Positions 27,801-38,469 of a DNA stretch of 64,000 nucleotides are shown here, piece after piece. Every line of letters starts with the position of its first letter. Position 1 is the first letter of the stretch. A program made the translations under genes and the position numbers. The notes beneath the pieces are model-generated. The model was not told where the DNA came from, did not search any database, and worked only from the letters and a program-made list of their open reading frames with translations. The stretch spans positions 328,001 through 392,000 of the forward strand of contig CAUYUJ010014542.1 of NCBI GenBank assembly GCA_963575745.1. Direction: 5' to 3'. The DNA is from Prorocentrum cordatum. Taxonomy: Eukaryota > Sar > Dinophyceae > Prorocentrales > Prorocentraceae.

Positions 27801-28097
27801 GGAGAGGAGGCGGGCTAGCCCCGGCCACGGCCGCGGCCGCGGCCTCGGCCTGGGGGGCCCGCGCCGCCTCCAGCGCCGCAGCCGCCTCCGCCTCCCTCTC
27901 CGCCGCCAGCATCGGCAGCGCTGCTGATCTCACCGCGCGCCAAGCGGCGCTCCTCCCTCCCTTTGCGCCTATCCTTGAGAATGGCGCTCTCCTCCTGCAT
28001 CCGTTCGGCCGCGTGCTTCTCAAGGGAGGGCGCCGCGAGCGCATGGCCCTTGGTCCGCGCACTACCCAGGAAGATGCGACGCTCGTCCAGCCAGCCG
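27801..28097 (-). other. GC-rich linker between the first ORF and RT of the YR element
   Basis: Low-complexity GC-rich stretch. The minus-strand frames are Ala/Arg/Glu-rich without motifs. Probably the variable linker of the element's polyprotein. Confidence 0.3.
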
Positions 28098-29514
28098 TCA
28101 AGAGTCGGCTGCAGCGCCCGCTGTCCCCGCTACCTCGGCTTGCCGAAGGGTTTCCGAGTAGACCTCCTCCCAGAGCTGGAATCGCCTGGCCGCGAGCTCG
28201 AACGTCTCGCACCCTGGGAGGTTGAGCTGATCGGCGGTCGCCGCGGTCTCCAGGAGCCGGCACAGGAACAGGTGCTCGTCGACCCCAGGATCAGCGGCAG
28301 CCAATCCCAGGATCTGTCTCCACCAGTAGTGACGCTGGACGGGCCCGCCGCCTCGCCCCAGGTGAGCCTGCAGCAACCAGCCGACGGTGGCAGGCCCCTC
28401 TATGCGCCACTCCTTGGTGTCCATCGCCTCCTGCTGCTCGGCCACGACCTCCGCGAACGCCCGCCGCCGTTGCCCGGTGCCGCTCCTGCGATGCTGCAAG
28501 ACGCGCTCGTCCAGCGCGGCGGCAGCACCATCTCGCGGCGACGCTGGCAGCTCCTCCAGCGTCCCCGCGCGGCCCAGGGCGATGACCCCGTCGGGGAAGG
28601 TCGCGAGCGCGCGGTCCCCGCTGGCGTGCACTGTGGCGAAAGCCACATCCACCGGCGCACCCCGCGAGAACCCCAGCCGCGACTCCAGTGCGACCCGGCC
28701 GCCATCGAGCCAGACTGGCGGCAGCGGCGCGCCACCAGGGCCCGCGCGCGGCGGCGGCGGGAGCGCGGGAGGCGCCAGCGTCTGGCCATCCTCGCGCTCC
28801 GCGTCCGAGCCGTCGGGAATGGCCGCGCCGCCCACCAGCGAGGCTGAGGGAGCTGTGGCCTGGGCCTGCTTCCCGCGGAGGCGGCGCGCGGTGGGCAGCT
28901 CCGCACGCTCCCGCTCCGACAGCTGAGCCCCCTCCGCGGCCAGCGCCTCCAGCGTGACCGAGTCCATGTCGAAACGGCAGAGCAACTTGTTGCGGCCTCC
29001 TCGAGGACCGCCACGATGGACCTCGACGTGATCCTCGTCGCTGAGGTCCTCTACGTAGACGTACCCGTCAGGCGTCACCACAGCCCAGAGTGACCCGACC
29101 ACGTGCCCGCACAGCAGGCGCTCGTGGTACAGCTTCTCCTCCGGACTGTACAGGCAGAACACCCGCTCCCCCGCCCGCAGCGTCATCTTCATGGGCTCGG
29201 GACTCCGCAAGACCACGGCCATGGAGACGCCTCGGAAGGAACCCGAAAGCGAAGGACGCCAGCGCCGCAATCCAGCCGATGATCGCCACCTCCCAGAAAA
29301 ACGAGGGGCAGTCTCTGGGCGGCGCACTGCGCAACTGCTCGGGCCCACACCTGTCCAGTTGCCGCTGCAGCGTCACCAGATCTTTGTCGTGCTCGGCTGC
29401 GTACGTACAAGTACAGTGGCAATCTCGCTGGAAGGAGTTCCAGAGGTTAGCAGCGTAAAGCCCTGTGGTGGCCCAATCTCGCACTTGGTACAGTGCGGGA
29501 GCGAGAAGGGCCAT
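28098..29514 (-). pseudogene. First ORF of the YR element: membrane-anchored, gag-position protein, frameshifted
   Basis: The likely start is the ATG at 29,514 ('MALLAPALYQVRDWATTGLY'), 17 bp after the 58-bp repeat. A Cys/His-containing helix-rich stretch follows, then one membrane span ('EVAIIGWIAALASFAFGFL'). The signal changes frame near 29,220 to 'MTLRAGERVFCLYSPEEKLYHERL', 'WAVVTPDGYVYVEDL', a Pro/Ala-rich middle and 'GWLLQAHLGRGGGP', 'ETFELAARRFQLWEEVY'. It is the 5'-most ORF, where retroelements have gag. I know the same opening only as a recurrent dinoflagellate repeat protein. Function unknown. Confidence 0.5.
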
Positions 29515-29531
29515 CACCAGCGCAGCTTGAT

Positions 29532-29589
29532 CAGAAGCGATGGCTACAGAGCGTGAACAAGCGGGCGACTGCGTGGAACAATCCCGTGC
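29532..29589 (+). repeat. 58-bp direct repeat bounding the YR retroelement (right, 5' copy)
   Basis: Identical to 3,039-3,096. Beyond it only aactactaag separates it from satellite sequence (ccctggaacaccccaagagg). Confidence 0.75.
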
Positions 29590-30374
29590 AACTACTAAGC
29601 CCTGGAACACCCCAAGAGGGCCCCAAGCCGGCCCAGAAAGGCCCCCTCAAACGTCTTCCGACGGCGTCAGACGGGCCAGGAGCCCACCAAGATGGCCGAA
29701 GTTGGCTCGAAGCTGGCCCAAGACGGCCAAGGGGCCTCCAAGAGGGCCTCCAGGAAGGCCAGCAAAGGCCAAAAACACGTATGCCCCGTAGGTTTTCGAA
29801 GGATTTTGACATTTGCTTCGTTTCGGCCTTCCGACTGCCCGATACGGCCCAAGAGCCCCCAAAGATCGCCCAAAAATCGCCCAAGAGGCCTCCAAGATGG
29901 CCCCAGAACGGCCCTAGAGGCTCCCATGACGGCCCCAAGAGGCCCCCAAGACGGCCAAGGAGGCTTTTAAGACGCCTAAGATGGCCTCCAAGACGGCCCT
30001 GGAGCACACCAAACGGCTTCCGACGGCGTCGGACGGGCCAGGGGCCCACCAAGACGGCCGAAGATAGCCTTCACGTGGCCCAAGACGGCCCAAGAGGCCT
30101 CCAAGAAGGCCTCCAGGAAGGCTCGAAAAGGTCAAAACCCTTGATTTCCCATATATTGTTGAAGGATTGTGGCAATTTTTGTTTCAGCCTTCCGACGGCC
30201 CGAGACGGCCCAAGTGCCCGCAAAAGATCGCCCAAAATGCCCAAGACGGCCCCAAGAGGCCCCCAAGACGGCCGAAGAGGCCTCCAAAACGCTCAAGATG
30301 GCCTCCAAGATGGCCCGAGAGCCCTCCAAGACGTCCTCCAAAAAGGCCCGAAAGGGCCTCCAGGCGGTCAAAAT

Positions 30375-30645
30375 GACCTTCAAGATGCCCACGTGTTCCC
30401 CGAAGGTTTTCCAATCCGATTCGGGAAACACATGGCCCGATAGCTTGGCAAGTCTGGCCTCAACGTTCGGCCACATAGGCTCTTCCACAAAATCAGGGGG
30501 CGGCGGTGATTCGCCGTAAGCGTCTTCGATCCGCCGCCCCCTGTCGATTCATCGCAGGGGTGCCTGCCGTGCTAGACCCTTTCGGTTTCGGTTTTGGTTT
30601 TTTTTCCATACGGGCTTCGGCCCGTCCCGCCGGTCACCCGGAAAA
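30375..30645 (+). repeat. Non-satellite block inside the array (copy 2 of 3)
   Basis: Same order of landmarks as 2,160-2,440: cccacgtgttccccgaagg, cctcaacgttcggccacata, gattcgccg, gtcgattcatcg, ttcggttttggtttt. Confidence 0.7.
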
Positions 30646-31879
30646 CCTGGGTGCAAACGGTTCTCCTGCCCCAGACGGTCCCAAGATGGCTTCCAAGACG
30701 GCTAAGGTGGTCCCAATATGCCTCCAAGACGGCCCAAGATGCACCCAAGACGGCCTGAGATAGCCTCAAGATGGCCTAAGACGGCCCAAGAGGCCCCCAA
30801 GAGGCCTGCCAGACGCTCCAAGAGGTCCTCCAGGAGGGCCCGAAGAGGCCCAAATCATTGATCTGCTTTTGGGTTTTGAAAGATTTTCGCATTTGTTTCT
30901 GCTCGGCCTACCGACGACTCAAGACGGCCCAAGAAGCCCCCACGATCGCCCCAAGATCGCCCACGAGGCCTCCAAGATGGTCCCATGACGGCCCAAGAAG
31001 CCCCCAAGACGGCCCCAAGAGGGCACAAAGACGGGCCCAGAGGCCTCCAAAACGCCCAAGATGGCCTCTAAGACGGCTCCGAAGCGCCCCCAAAGGGCCC
31101 CAAATCGGCCCAGAGAGGCTCCCAAGACGGCTCCCGACGGCGTCAGACGTGCCAGGAAGCCACCAAGATAGCCGAAGTTGGCTCGAAGCTTGCCCAAAAC
31201 AGCCCAAGAGGCCTCCAAGAGGGCCCCCTGGAAGGCCCGAAACATGCCAAAAACACGTATTGTCCTTTGGTTTTTGAAGGATTTTGACATTTGCTTCGTT
31301 TCGGCCTTCCCACGGCCCCAGACGGCCCAAGAGCCCCCAAAGATCGCCCAAGAATCGCCCAAGAGGCCTCAAATATGGCCCCTGGACGGCATGAGGGCCC
31401 CAAGACGGCCCAAAGAAGCCTCCAAGACGGCCCAGAGGGCCCTTAGGACGCCCAGTATGACCTCCAAGACGGCCCTGGGGCATTCCAAGAGGGCCCCAAG
31501 TCGGCCCAGAAAGACCCCCCAATCGGCTTCCGACGGTGTCAGACGGGCCAGGGGCCCACCAAGACGGCCGAAGATGGTCCTCTGATGGCCCAAGACGGCC
31601 CAAGAGGCCTCCTCCAGGAAGGCCCGAAAAGACCAAAATCATTGATGTCCCATGAGTTGTTGGAGGGTTGTAGCATTTGCTGTTGTTCGGCCTTCCGACG
31701 GCCCGAGACGGCCCAAGTGCCCCCAAAGAACGCCCAAGACGGCCCCAAGGGGCCCCCAAGACGGCCCAAGAGGCCTCCAAAACGCTCAAGATGGCCTCCA
31801 AGACGGCCCAAGAGCCCTCCAAGACGTCCTCCAAGAAGGCCCGAAAGGGTCAAAATGGCCTCCAGACGGCCAAGAAGAC

Positions 31880-32125
31880 CTTCAAGATACCCGCGTGTTT
31901 CCCGAAGGCTTTCCAAACCGACTCGGGGAACACATGGTCAGGCCTCAACGTTCGGCCACATAGGCGCTTCCAAAAAAGCAGGGAGCGGCGGTGATTCGCC
32001 GCAGGCGTCTTTGATCCGCCGCCCCCTGTTGATTCATCACGGGGTGTCTCGGTTTTGGTGTTGGTTCTTTTCCAACAAAACTCCCCCTGTGGCTCCGGCG
32101 TGTCCCGCTGGCCACCCGGGAAGGA
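31880..32125 (+). repeat. Non-satellite block inside the array (copy 3 of 3)
   Basis: Third copy with the same landmarks, slightly shortened. It begins about 1.5 kb after copy 2, which sets the superunit length. Confidence 0.7.
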
Positions 32126-33152
32126 CCTCAATCCGGAAAAAATCCTCCATGACGGCTCAAGATGGCGCCAAGATAGCCACGTTGGCCCAAGATGGCCTCC
32201 AAGATGGTTCAAGATGGCCTCCAACTCCGCCCAAGATGGTCCAAGACTGCCTCCAAGGCAGCCCAAGAGAGTCCAAGATACCTCCAAGTTCGTCCAAGAG
32301 GCCTCCAAGACTGTACAAGATGCCTCCACGACGTGCTCCAGGGGAGCCCGACGAGGCCCAAATCATTGATTTTCCTCAGGTTGTTGAAGGATTTGGGCGT
32401 AGACTTCTTCTAAGCCTTGCCACTGCCCAAGATGGCTCGGGAAGCCCTGAAGATCGCCCCCAGAACGCCCAAGAGGCCTCCAAGATGGCCCCAGGACGGC
32501 CCAAGAAGCCCCCAAGACGACCCAACGACAGCCCAAGAGGCCTACACAACGGCCAAGATGGCCTCCAAGACGGCCAAGATGGCCCCAAGAAAGCCCCAGA
32601 TGGCTCCAATGTCTCCAAGACAGCCCAAGATGCACCCACAACGGCCCAAGATGGCTTACGGCCCAAGACGGTTCCAGTGGCCCCCAAGTGGCCGCCAACA
32701 CGTCCCAAGAGAAGTCCAAGAGGCCCCTCGAAGAGGTCCCCAAGATGCAAATTCCTTTGGTTTTCCTTAGGTTGTTGACAGATTTTGGAATCTGATGTTC
32801 TCCGGCCTTCCGACGGCCCAAGACAGCCTAGGAGGCCAGCAAGATCGCCCCGAGAGCGCCCAAGAGGCCTCCAACATGGCCCCAAGACCGCCCAGGAGGC
32901 CCCCATGACAGCCCGAAAACGGCCTACGAAACCTCCAAGACGCCCAAGATTGCCTTCAAGACGGCCAATATGCCCCCAAGAAAACCCAAGATTGTCCCCA
33001 GCTGTTTCCCGAACGGCCCTAGATGCACCCAAGATGGCCCAAGTTCCCTCGAGAAGGCCTAAGACGGCCCCAGAGGCCCCCAAGATTAGGTGTCATTGGG
33101 CTGCGAGCTATTTTGATCATGCGGTGCGCGTGCTAGCTTCGATTAGCTTTTA

Positions 33153-33839
33153 TTAGCTTCTACTAGGTCCTAATACGCCTGCCCGTTGGCCCGCCAAATC
33201 TTTGACCAGGGAGCGATGCGCCGGCGCCGCCAGCCCCCGGGCCGCCTTGCGGGGCGCTCTGGGACACCCCGAAAAACCACGAGGCAAGAGCGCGTTCACC
33301 GCGCTCGGGCGGGCTGCTCGCAGAAAGCTGAGGGCGCAAACTGCGTTGACGACAGCGCAGCCGTCGCCGTCCGCAGCGCATCCAGAACCTGCTGGGCCGT
33401 CGGCACGTGCTGCTGCGGCAAGGCTCCTGCCGCAGCTGCGGCCGCGGCTGCGGGGTCGCCCGCTGCCTGCTGCGCCGCTGCTGCTCGCAGCTCCTCTTCC
33501 CGCCCTGAACCTCCATTCTACGAAGGCCGCGTAGGCCTCGCTCTCGTGGGGCATGAAGGAGTTGCCGTCCTCGTCCACGACGTCGAGCGGCCACGCGTGA
33601 CCAAGCTCATTGTCGAAGACGACGTCCCCGAACACGCGGTGCGTGAACGTCGGCAGGTCGAGCTCACGCCCGACGATCTTTTCGACGAGGCTCAGCGCCG
33701 ACTCCAGCAGCCTGCAGACGTCTCCGCGTCGCTGTCGTCGCGAGGCGGCGTCCTCCGACCGCCGCCGCCCGCGTTGCTTCTTCTGCTTCTTCTGCCCCGT
33801 CGCTGTCGCACCCGCCGAGGCTCCTGCCTCGGCCTGCAA
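33153..33839 (-). CDS. Hypothetical protein or exon, 228 aa
   Basis: Minus-strand frame with a basic low-complexity head (QKKQKKQRGRRR), then a better-looking stretch: 'LESALSLVEKIVGRELDLP', 'HRVFGDVVFDNELGHAWPL', 'EDGNSFMPHESEAYAAFVEW'. An Ala/Arg-rich end follows. The middle has normal amino-acid balance, unlike the satellite frames around it. No family recognised. It could be one exon of a host gene or a mobile-element relic. Confidence 0.35.
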   Translation of the reverse strand: MQAEAGASAGATATGQKKQKKQRGRRRSEDAASRRQRRGDVCRLLESALSLVEKIVGRELDLPTFTHRVFGDVVFDNELGHAWPLDVVDEDGNSFMPHESEAYAAFVEWRFRAGRGAASSSGAAGSGRPRSRGRSCGRSLAAAARADGPAGSGCAADGDGCAVVNAVCALSFLRAARPSAVNALLPRGFSGCPRAPRKAARGLAAPAHRSLVKDLAGQRAGVLGPSRS

Positions 33840-34140
33840 GGGGTCTGGGCTGCCTTCCGCGCGCCTTCCGCGGTGCTTCCCGCTGGGCCGCTAGGCAGAG
33901 CTGCTGCCTTCCGCAACCCGCGGAGGTCCCCGCTGGGCTGCTAGGCTGGGCGGCTGCCCTCCGCAGCCCGCGGTGCTTCCCGCTGCGTTGCTGGGCTCGC
34001 ACCTCCGACGCAGAACCCGTGGATCTCAGGCCACGGGCTCCGCTACCATGCGCGGCACCCCCCGCGGAGCCGCGTTCTTTTTCAAGCCAAGAGGGCTGCG
34101 GCCATGCGCCCGTGCAACACATCCAACAACTATCCTCGTA
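33840..34140. other. GC-rich stretch with short internal repeats, no gene seen
   Basis: Contains three near copies of 'gcttcccgctgggctgctaggc' around 33,870-33,995, spaced about 45-60 bp. No supported gene. Confidence 0.4.
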
Positions 34141-34289
34141 GCTGTGGCAATGCATGCGTGCATGCATACATACTTACATCATGCATGCCTGCTGGCATGC
34201 ATGCATGCAAACATACGTACATACAAGCATATATCGACATACACATGTTTATATAAGTGTACATATACATATATATATATATATATATA
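34140..34289. repeat. Alternating purine-pyrimidine tract ending in (TA)n
   Basis: gcatgcatgc/catacata phrases pass into an uninterrupted TA run (about 34,266-34,288) that leads directly into the hairpin at 34,290. Such tracts readily form Z-DNA or cruciforms (general knowledge). Confidence 0.8.
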
Positions 34290-34330
34290 CTAGAACCATC
34301 GCGCGCGCTTCGCGCGCGCTCAGGTTCTAG
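34290..34330. repeat. CTAGAACC...GGTTCTAG hairpin, copy 1
   Basis: 41 bp: CTAGAACC, ATC, GCGCGCGC, TTC, GCGCGCGC, TCA, GGTTCTAG. Both the outer 8 bp and the inner GC arms are self-complementary. A second copy is at 40,221 and a decayed one at 42,043, each directly after a TA run. Confidence 0.85.
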
Positions 34331-34448
34331 CAGGCCCCAGCCCTTGACGAATTTATTGCTACACGGGGCGGGGGCCGTATGAATCGGGTTCCCAGAAGGC
34401 CTTCTGGGAGCATGGGTTTGGGGGCGTCTTGGAGAGCCTGTTGGGGCG

Positions 34449-34702
<254 letters not shown>

Positions 34703-37030
34703 AAGAGGGCACTTGGGGCAACTTTGTGCGAAACGATCTGCGGAGGGCCGCGAGAAGGCGATCAGTCATGTTCCCAATCAGCTTCCCAGACAGCTCTCCT
34801 GTAGCATGATGGTACTTCGAAGCCTCCGGAGACTCGCGGGCCCATGATGAACCATGTCGCTGGAAGGCTTTCTGGGGACATGGTTTCTTGGGGTGTGTTG
34901 GGGGGTCTCTTGGGCGTTCCCTGGGGGCCCAATGGGAGCCTCCAGGAACTCTCGGGCCCATGATGAACCATGTCCCCGGAAGTTTTTCTGGGGACATGAT
35001 TTCTTGGGGTGTGTTGAGGGGCCTCTTGGGCGTTCCCTGGGAGCCCCTTGGGGGTCTCTTGGGGCTTCCTGGAGGCCTCTTGGGTCACGGGACTTCGTGG
35101 GAGCCTCTTGGTGGCCTCCGGGGGCCTACAGGCGGCCTCTGGGGCCAGAGACATCGAAATATCGGTTGGCGGTCCCCCTCTGGGCCCTCTCTTGGGGAGC
35201 TCTTGGGGCACAGTTGGGTTGTCTGGGGAGCCTCCTGGGCCGTCTTGGGGCCCTCTTCCGGGCCTCGTGGCCCGTCTTGGAGCGATCTGAAGGGCCTCCG
35301 AGCGAGGCCGTGAGGGAGCGCTGGGAAGCGGGAGAAGCGAGAACGCCTAAATCCTTCAAAAACCAGCTGAAAATTAGTGAATCTTGCCTCCCAGGGCTTT
35401 CTTGGGGAGCCTCTTGAGTCCTTCCTGGAGCATGTTGGAGTCCTCGTCGGCCGTCTTGAGGGCATCTTGGGCGTCTTCGGGGCCTCTTGGGACTGTCTAG
35501 GGCCCTCTCGGGACCTCCATTAGCCTGTCGTGGCCTGCTTCGGGGCGGGCCCGGGCCGCCTCGGGACCCCTCTGAGCCTTCTCTTGGCGCGCTCTTGGGG
35601 CACAGTTGGGTTGTCTGGGGAGCCTCCTGGGCCGTCTTGGGGCCCTCGTCGGGGCCTCGTGCCCCGTCTTGGAGCGATCTGAAGGGCCTCCGAGGCCGTG
35701 AGGGAGCGCTGGAAAGCAGGAAAAGAGAGAACACCAAAATCCAAAACACTCGGAAAACCCCTCTTGGGGAGCCTCTTGAGTCCTTCCTGGAGCATGTTGG
35801 AGCCCTCGTCGGCTGTCTTGAGGGCATCGCGGGCGTCTTCGGGGTCTCGTGGGACCGGCTTGGGCCCTCTCGGGACCCCTTTAGCCTGTCGTGGCCTGCT
35901 TCGGGCGGGCTCGGGCCGCCTCGGGAGCTCTGGACCCCCCCCCGCAACCCCCGGTGGGCACCGATGAGGGGAACAGGCAGCGGACCGCCCCCCCCCGGGG
36001 CCTACACTCCGAGATAGAGAATCATGTTCCCGGGAAGCTTTCCGGGAGCATGATTTGTTCAGCTCTCTAAGAGGGGGGCCTCTGGAGGCTTACCGAGGGG
36101 CGCCTTTTTAGCCTTGTCGGCAAGCCTATTGTAAACATGGTTGGGGCGGTGTGCAGAAGCCCAAGGAATCAGATTCCCAGAAAGCTATCTGGGAAATACG
36201 ATTTACCGAAGTGTCTTGGGGGCCCGCAGGGGGCTTCCCTGGGGGCCCATTGGAGGCCTATTGGGGCGTCCGGGGGGCCTCTTGGGAGCCTCACGGGGCT
36301 TCTCAGGAGCCTCTTGATGGCCTCCGGGGGCGTCCTAGGAGCCTCTCAGGCCGGAGACCTTGAAATGTCGCGCTCTTCGGGCTCTCTTGGGTCGTTCTTG
36401 GGGCTCTCTTAGGGCGCTCCCGAGGCCCTCTTGACTTATCTGGGGAGTCTCCTGGGCCGTCTCTGGGCTTTCTTGGGAGCCTCTTCGGCCGTCTTGGATC
36501 GATCTGAAGGGCCTCTGACGCGGTCCGGGACCGTGGGGAGGCGGAACATGGGAGAGCGCAAGAATGCTTCAAAAAACCATCGGAAAATACATGATTTTCA
36601 GCTTCTGGGGCCCTTTGGAGGGGCCTCTGGAGGCGCTCTTGGGGCGTTTTGGCGGCGTCGCCGGCCGTCCTGAGGCCATCTTCGGCGTGTCCGGGGCCTC
36701 TGGGGGCTGTCTTTGGGCGTCCTGGGAACCTGGGAATCATGTTCCCGGAGAGGCTTCCGGGAACATGATTTCGAACGAGGCCCTCTTGGGCCTCCTGGAG
36801 GCCGTCTTCGGGGCCTCCTGGGCGGGCTTTGGGGCCTCTTGGGCCGTTCTGGGAGGTTCCGTGAGCCCCACAGGACGACCCTTTGGGCCGTCTTGGGCCC
36901 TCTTGGGCCCTCTTGGGGCTCCTCAAACGCGTCTGGGGCACTGCGAAGACGAAGCAAGGGAGTGTGCTGAATATGTACGTAGCACCCCGCAATTGCGGAT
37001 AAGAGTGAGGGGGCGGGCGCGGGCGACGCG
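34703..37030 (-). repeat. Satellite block 3, opposite orientation, with palindromic cores
   Basis: Plus strand reads 'cttggggccctcttgggcc' phrases, the reverse complement of blocks 1 and 2. Units carry an A-rich core such as 'aagcgagaacgcctaaatcc' and, at 34,851, 34,967, 36,021, 36,167 and 36,735, a palindrome of the ATGTTCCCGG...CCGGGAACAT type. The poly-C tract and GGGCCTACACTCCGAGATA near 35,985-36,015 mark a unit end. No gene. Confidence 0.8.
36735..36770. repeat. Best copy of the recurrent satellite palindrome
   Basis: AATCATGTTCCCGG, loop AGAGGCTT, CCGGGAACATGATT: a 14-bp perfect stem. Related, base-paired but diverged versions occur at 34,381, 34,851, 34,967, 36,021, 36,167, 38,627, 39,021 and 39,410. 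Confidence 0.85.
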
Positions 37031-37075
37031 GGCGTCGTCGAGCTTTGGACCTCGTGGCCCCTACCTTCCCTGTCG

Positions 37076-37500
37076 ATGGCGCTCTCCTCCTCCTCCTCCT
37101 CCTACTCCTCCTCCTCCTCCTCCTCCTCCTCCTCCTCCTCCTCCTCCTTGTCCTCGTCCTCGTCCTCGTCCTCATCGTCATCCTCCTCCTCCACCTCGTC
37201 CTCCTCCTCCTCCTCTTCTTCCTCGTCCTCCCTCTCCCCCCCTCGTCCTTTCATCATCGTCCTCCCATTGTCGTCCTCCCCTCATCGGCCTCCATCATCG
37301 TCCTCCCATTGTCGTCTAGCATCTTCATCCTCCCCCTCCTCCCCCTCCTCGTCCTCCTCCTCCCCCTCCTCCCCCTCCTCCCCCTCCTCGTCCTCCTGCT
37401 CCTCCTCCTTTTCTTTCTCCACATTCTCCTTACATCCTCTCTTCTTCCGCGTCCTCCTCGTCCCCTGTTTTTTCCTCCTGCCTCCCCCTCCTTTCCCGAG
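37076..37500 (+). repeat. (CTC)n-rich microsatellite block
   Basis: cctcctcctc runs with interspersed gtc and cat variants. Translates to poly-Leu, poly-Ser or poly-Pro. No gene. Confidence 0.9.
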
Positions 37501-37679
37501 ATAACTGCAACGCAATCTTTTTTTTCCACTTTATGCTCCCCGACTTCTCTGATCAAGGCAACTCGCCAGGGCAAAGTTGCTGGGCGGGCTGGTGTGGATG
37601 CGCGGAACTTGAAGAGGTCCTTGCGGGCTCAGACGGCATGCAAAAATCCGCCGCCGCGCTTGTGCGGAATTGGTTTGTT

Positions 37680-38095
37680 TAGTGAACGTGGTTTGGGTCG
37701 CGGGTGGGTCGCTGGCTCTCCACCTCCACCTGGAAGGAATGCAAAAGCAGCCCGCCGCAGGCGCCAAAAAAATTAGTTTGTACACTGAACGTGGTTTGGG
37801 TCGCGGGTGGGGCGCGGGTTCTCCACCGGGAAGAAATGCAAAAGATGCCCGCCGCAGGCGCCGAAAAATGTGGTTTGTACCCTGAACGTGGTCGCGGGTG
37901 GGCCGCGGGCTCTCCACCTGAAACGAATGCATAAGATGCCCGCCGCAGGCGCCGAAAAATGCGGTTTGTACCCTGAACGTGGTTTGGGTCGCGGGTTGGT
38001 CGCGAGTTGGTCACGGGGTGGGTCGCGGGCTTTCCACCTGGAAGGAATGCAAAAACGCCCGCCGCAGGCGCCGAAATGTGGTTTGCACCTTGAAC
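37680..38095 (+). repeat. Five tandem copies of an about 100-bp repeat
   Basis: The phrase 'tgaacgtggtttgggtcgcggg' recurs at about 37,683, 37,786, 37,883, 37,974 and 38,091. Each is followed by 'tccacctgg(a)a' and 'gcccgccgcaggcgccgaaa'. The translated frames are therefore repetitive and not evidence of a gene. Confidence 0.8.
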
Positions 38096-38390
38096 GTGAT
38101 TTGGGATTTGGGTCGAAGATGGGTCGCGGGTGGGTCGCGGGGTGGGTCGCGGGTGGGTCGCGGGTGGGTCGCGGGGTGGGTCGCGGGTGGGTCGCCAGTG
38201 GGTCGCGGGGTGGGCCGCGGGCGGGTCGCGGGGTGGGTCGCGGGGTGGGTCGCGGGGTGGGTCGTGGGGTGGGTCGCGGGGTGGGTCGCGGGTAGGTCGC
38301 GGGTGGGTCGCGGGTGGGTTGCGGGGTGGGTCGCGGGTGGGGTCGCGGGTGGGTCGCGGGGCGGGTTGCGGGTGGGACGACGACAACAAA
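38096..38390 (+). repeat. (GGGTGGGTCGC)n G-rich array
   Basis: More than twenty copies of gggtgggtcgcg or gggtcgcg. G-runs on the plus strand could form G-quadruplexes (general knowledge). It ends in acaacaaacaacaac. Confidence 0.85.
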
Positions 38391-38469
38391 CAACAACAAA
38401 CAACAACGAGAATCCGCACCGCGGAATTCCACTTCAGCCACGCACCCAGGGACAGTGAATGACCGTTCG

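Larger units (their letters stand above)
29600..33090 (+). repeat. Satellite block 2 of the CCCAAGACGGCC family
   Basis: Continuation of block 1 after the compound insertion. Cores recur near 29,780, 30,140, 30,865, 31,260, 31,645, 32,365 and 32,755 (steps of about 360-390 bp, some double). The phrase starts mid-unit (ccctggaacacc) where block 1 stopped mid-unit (gacgcccaagatgg), consistent with one array split by the insertion. Long open frames across it (for example 31,585-32,778) have no domain. Confidence 0.85.

Noticed and set aside
27963-28847. 294-residue plus-strand ORF opposite the YR element's first ORF
   Set aside because: GC-rich antisense shadow; the minus strand shows ordered motifs and element context.
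38096-38390. G-rich array considered as a telomere-like or switch-like region
   Set aside because: The unit GGGTGGGTCGC is not a known telomere repeat and the block is short and internal. Only G-quadruplex potential can be stated.
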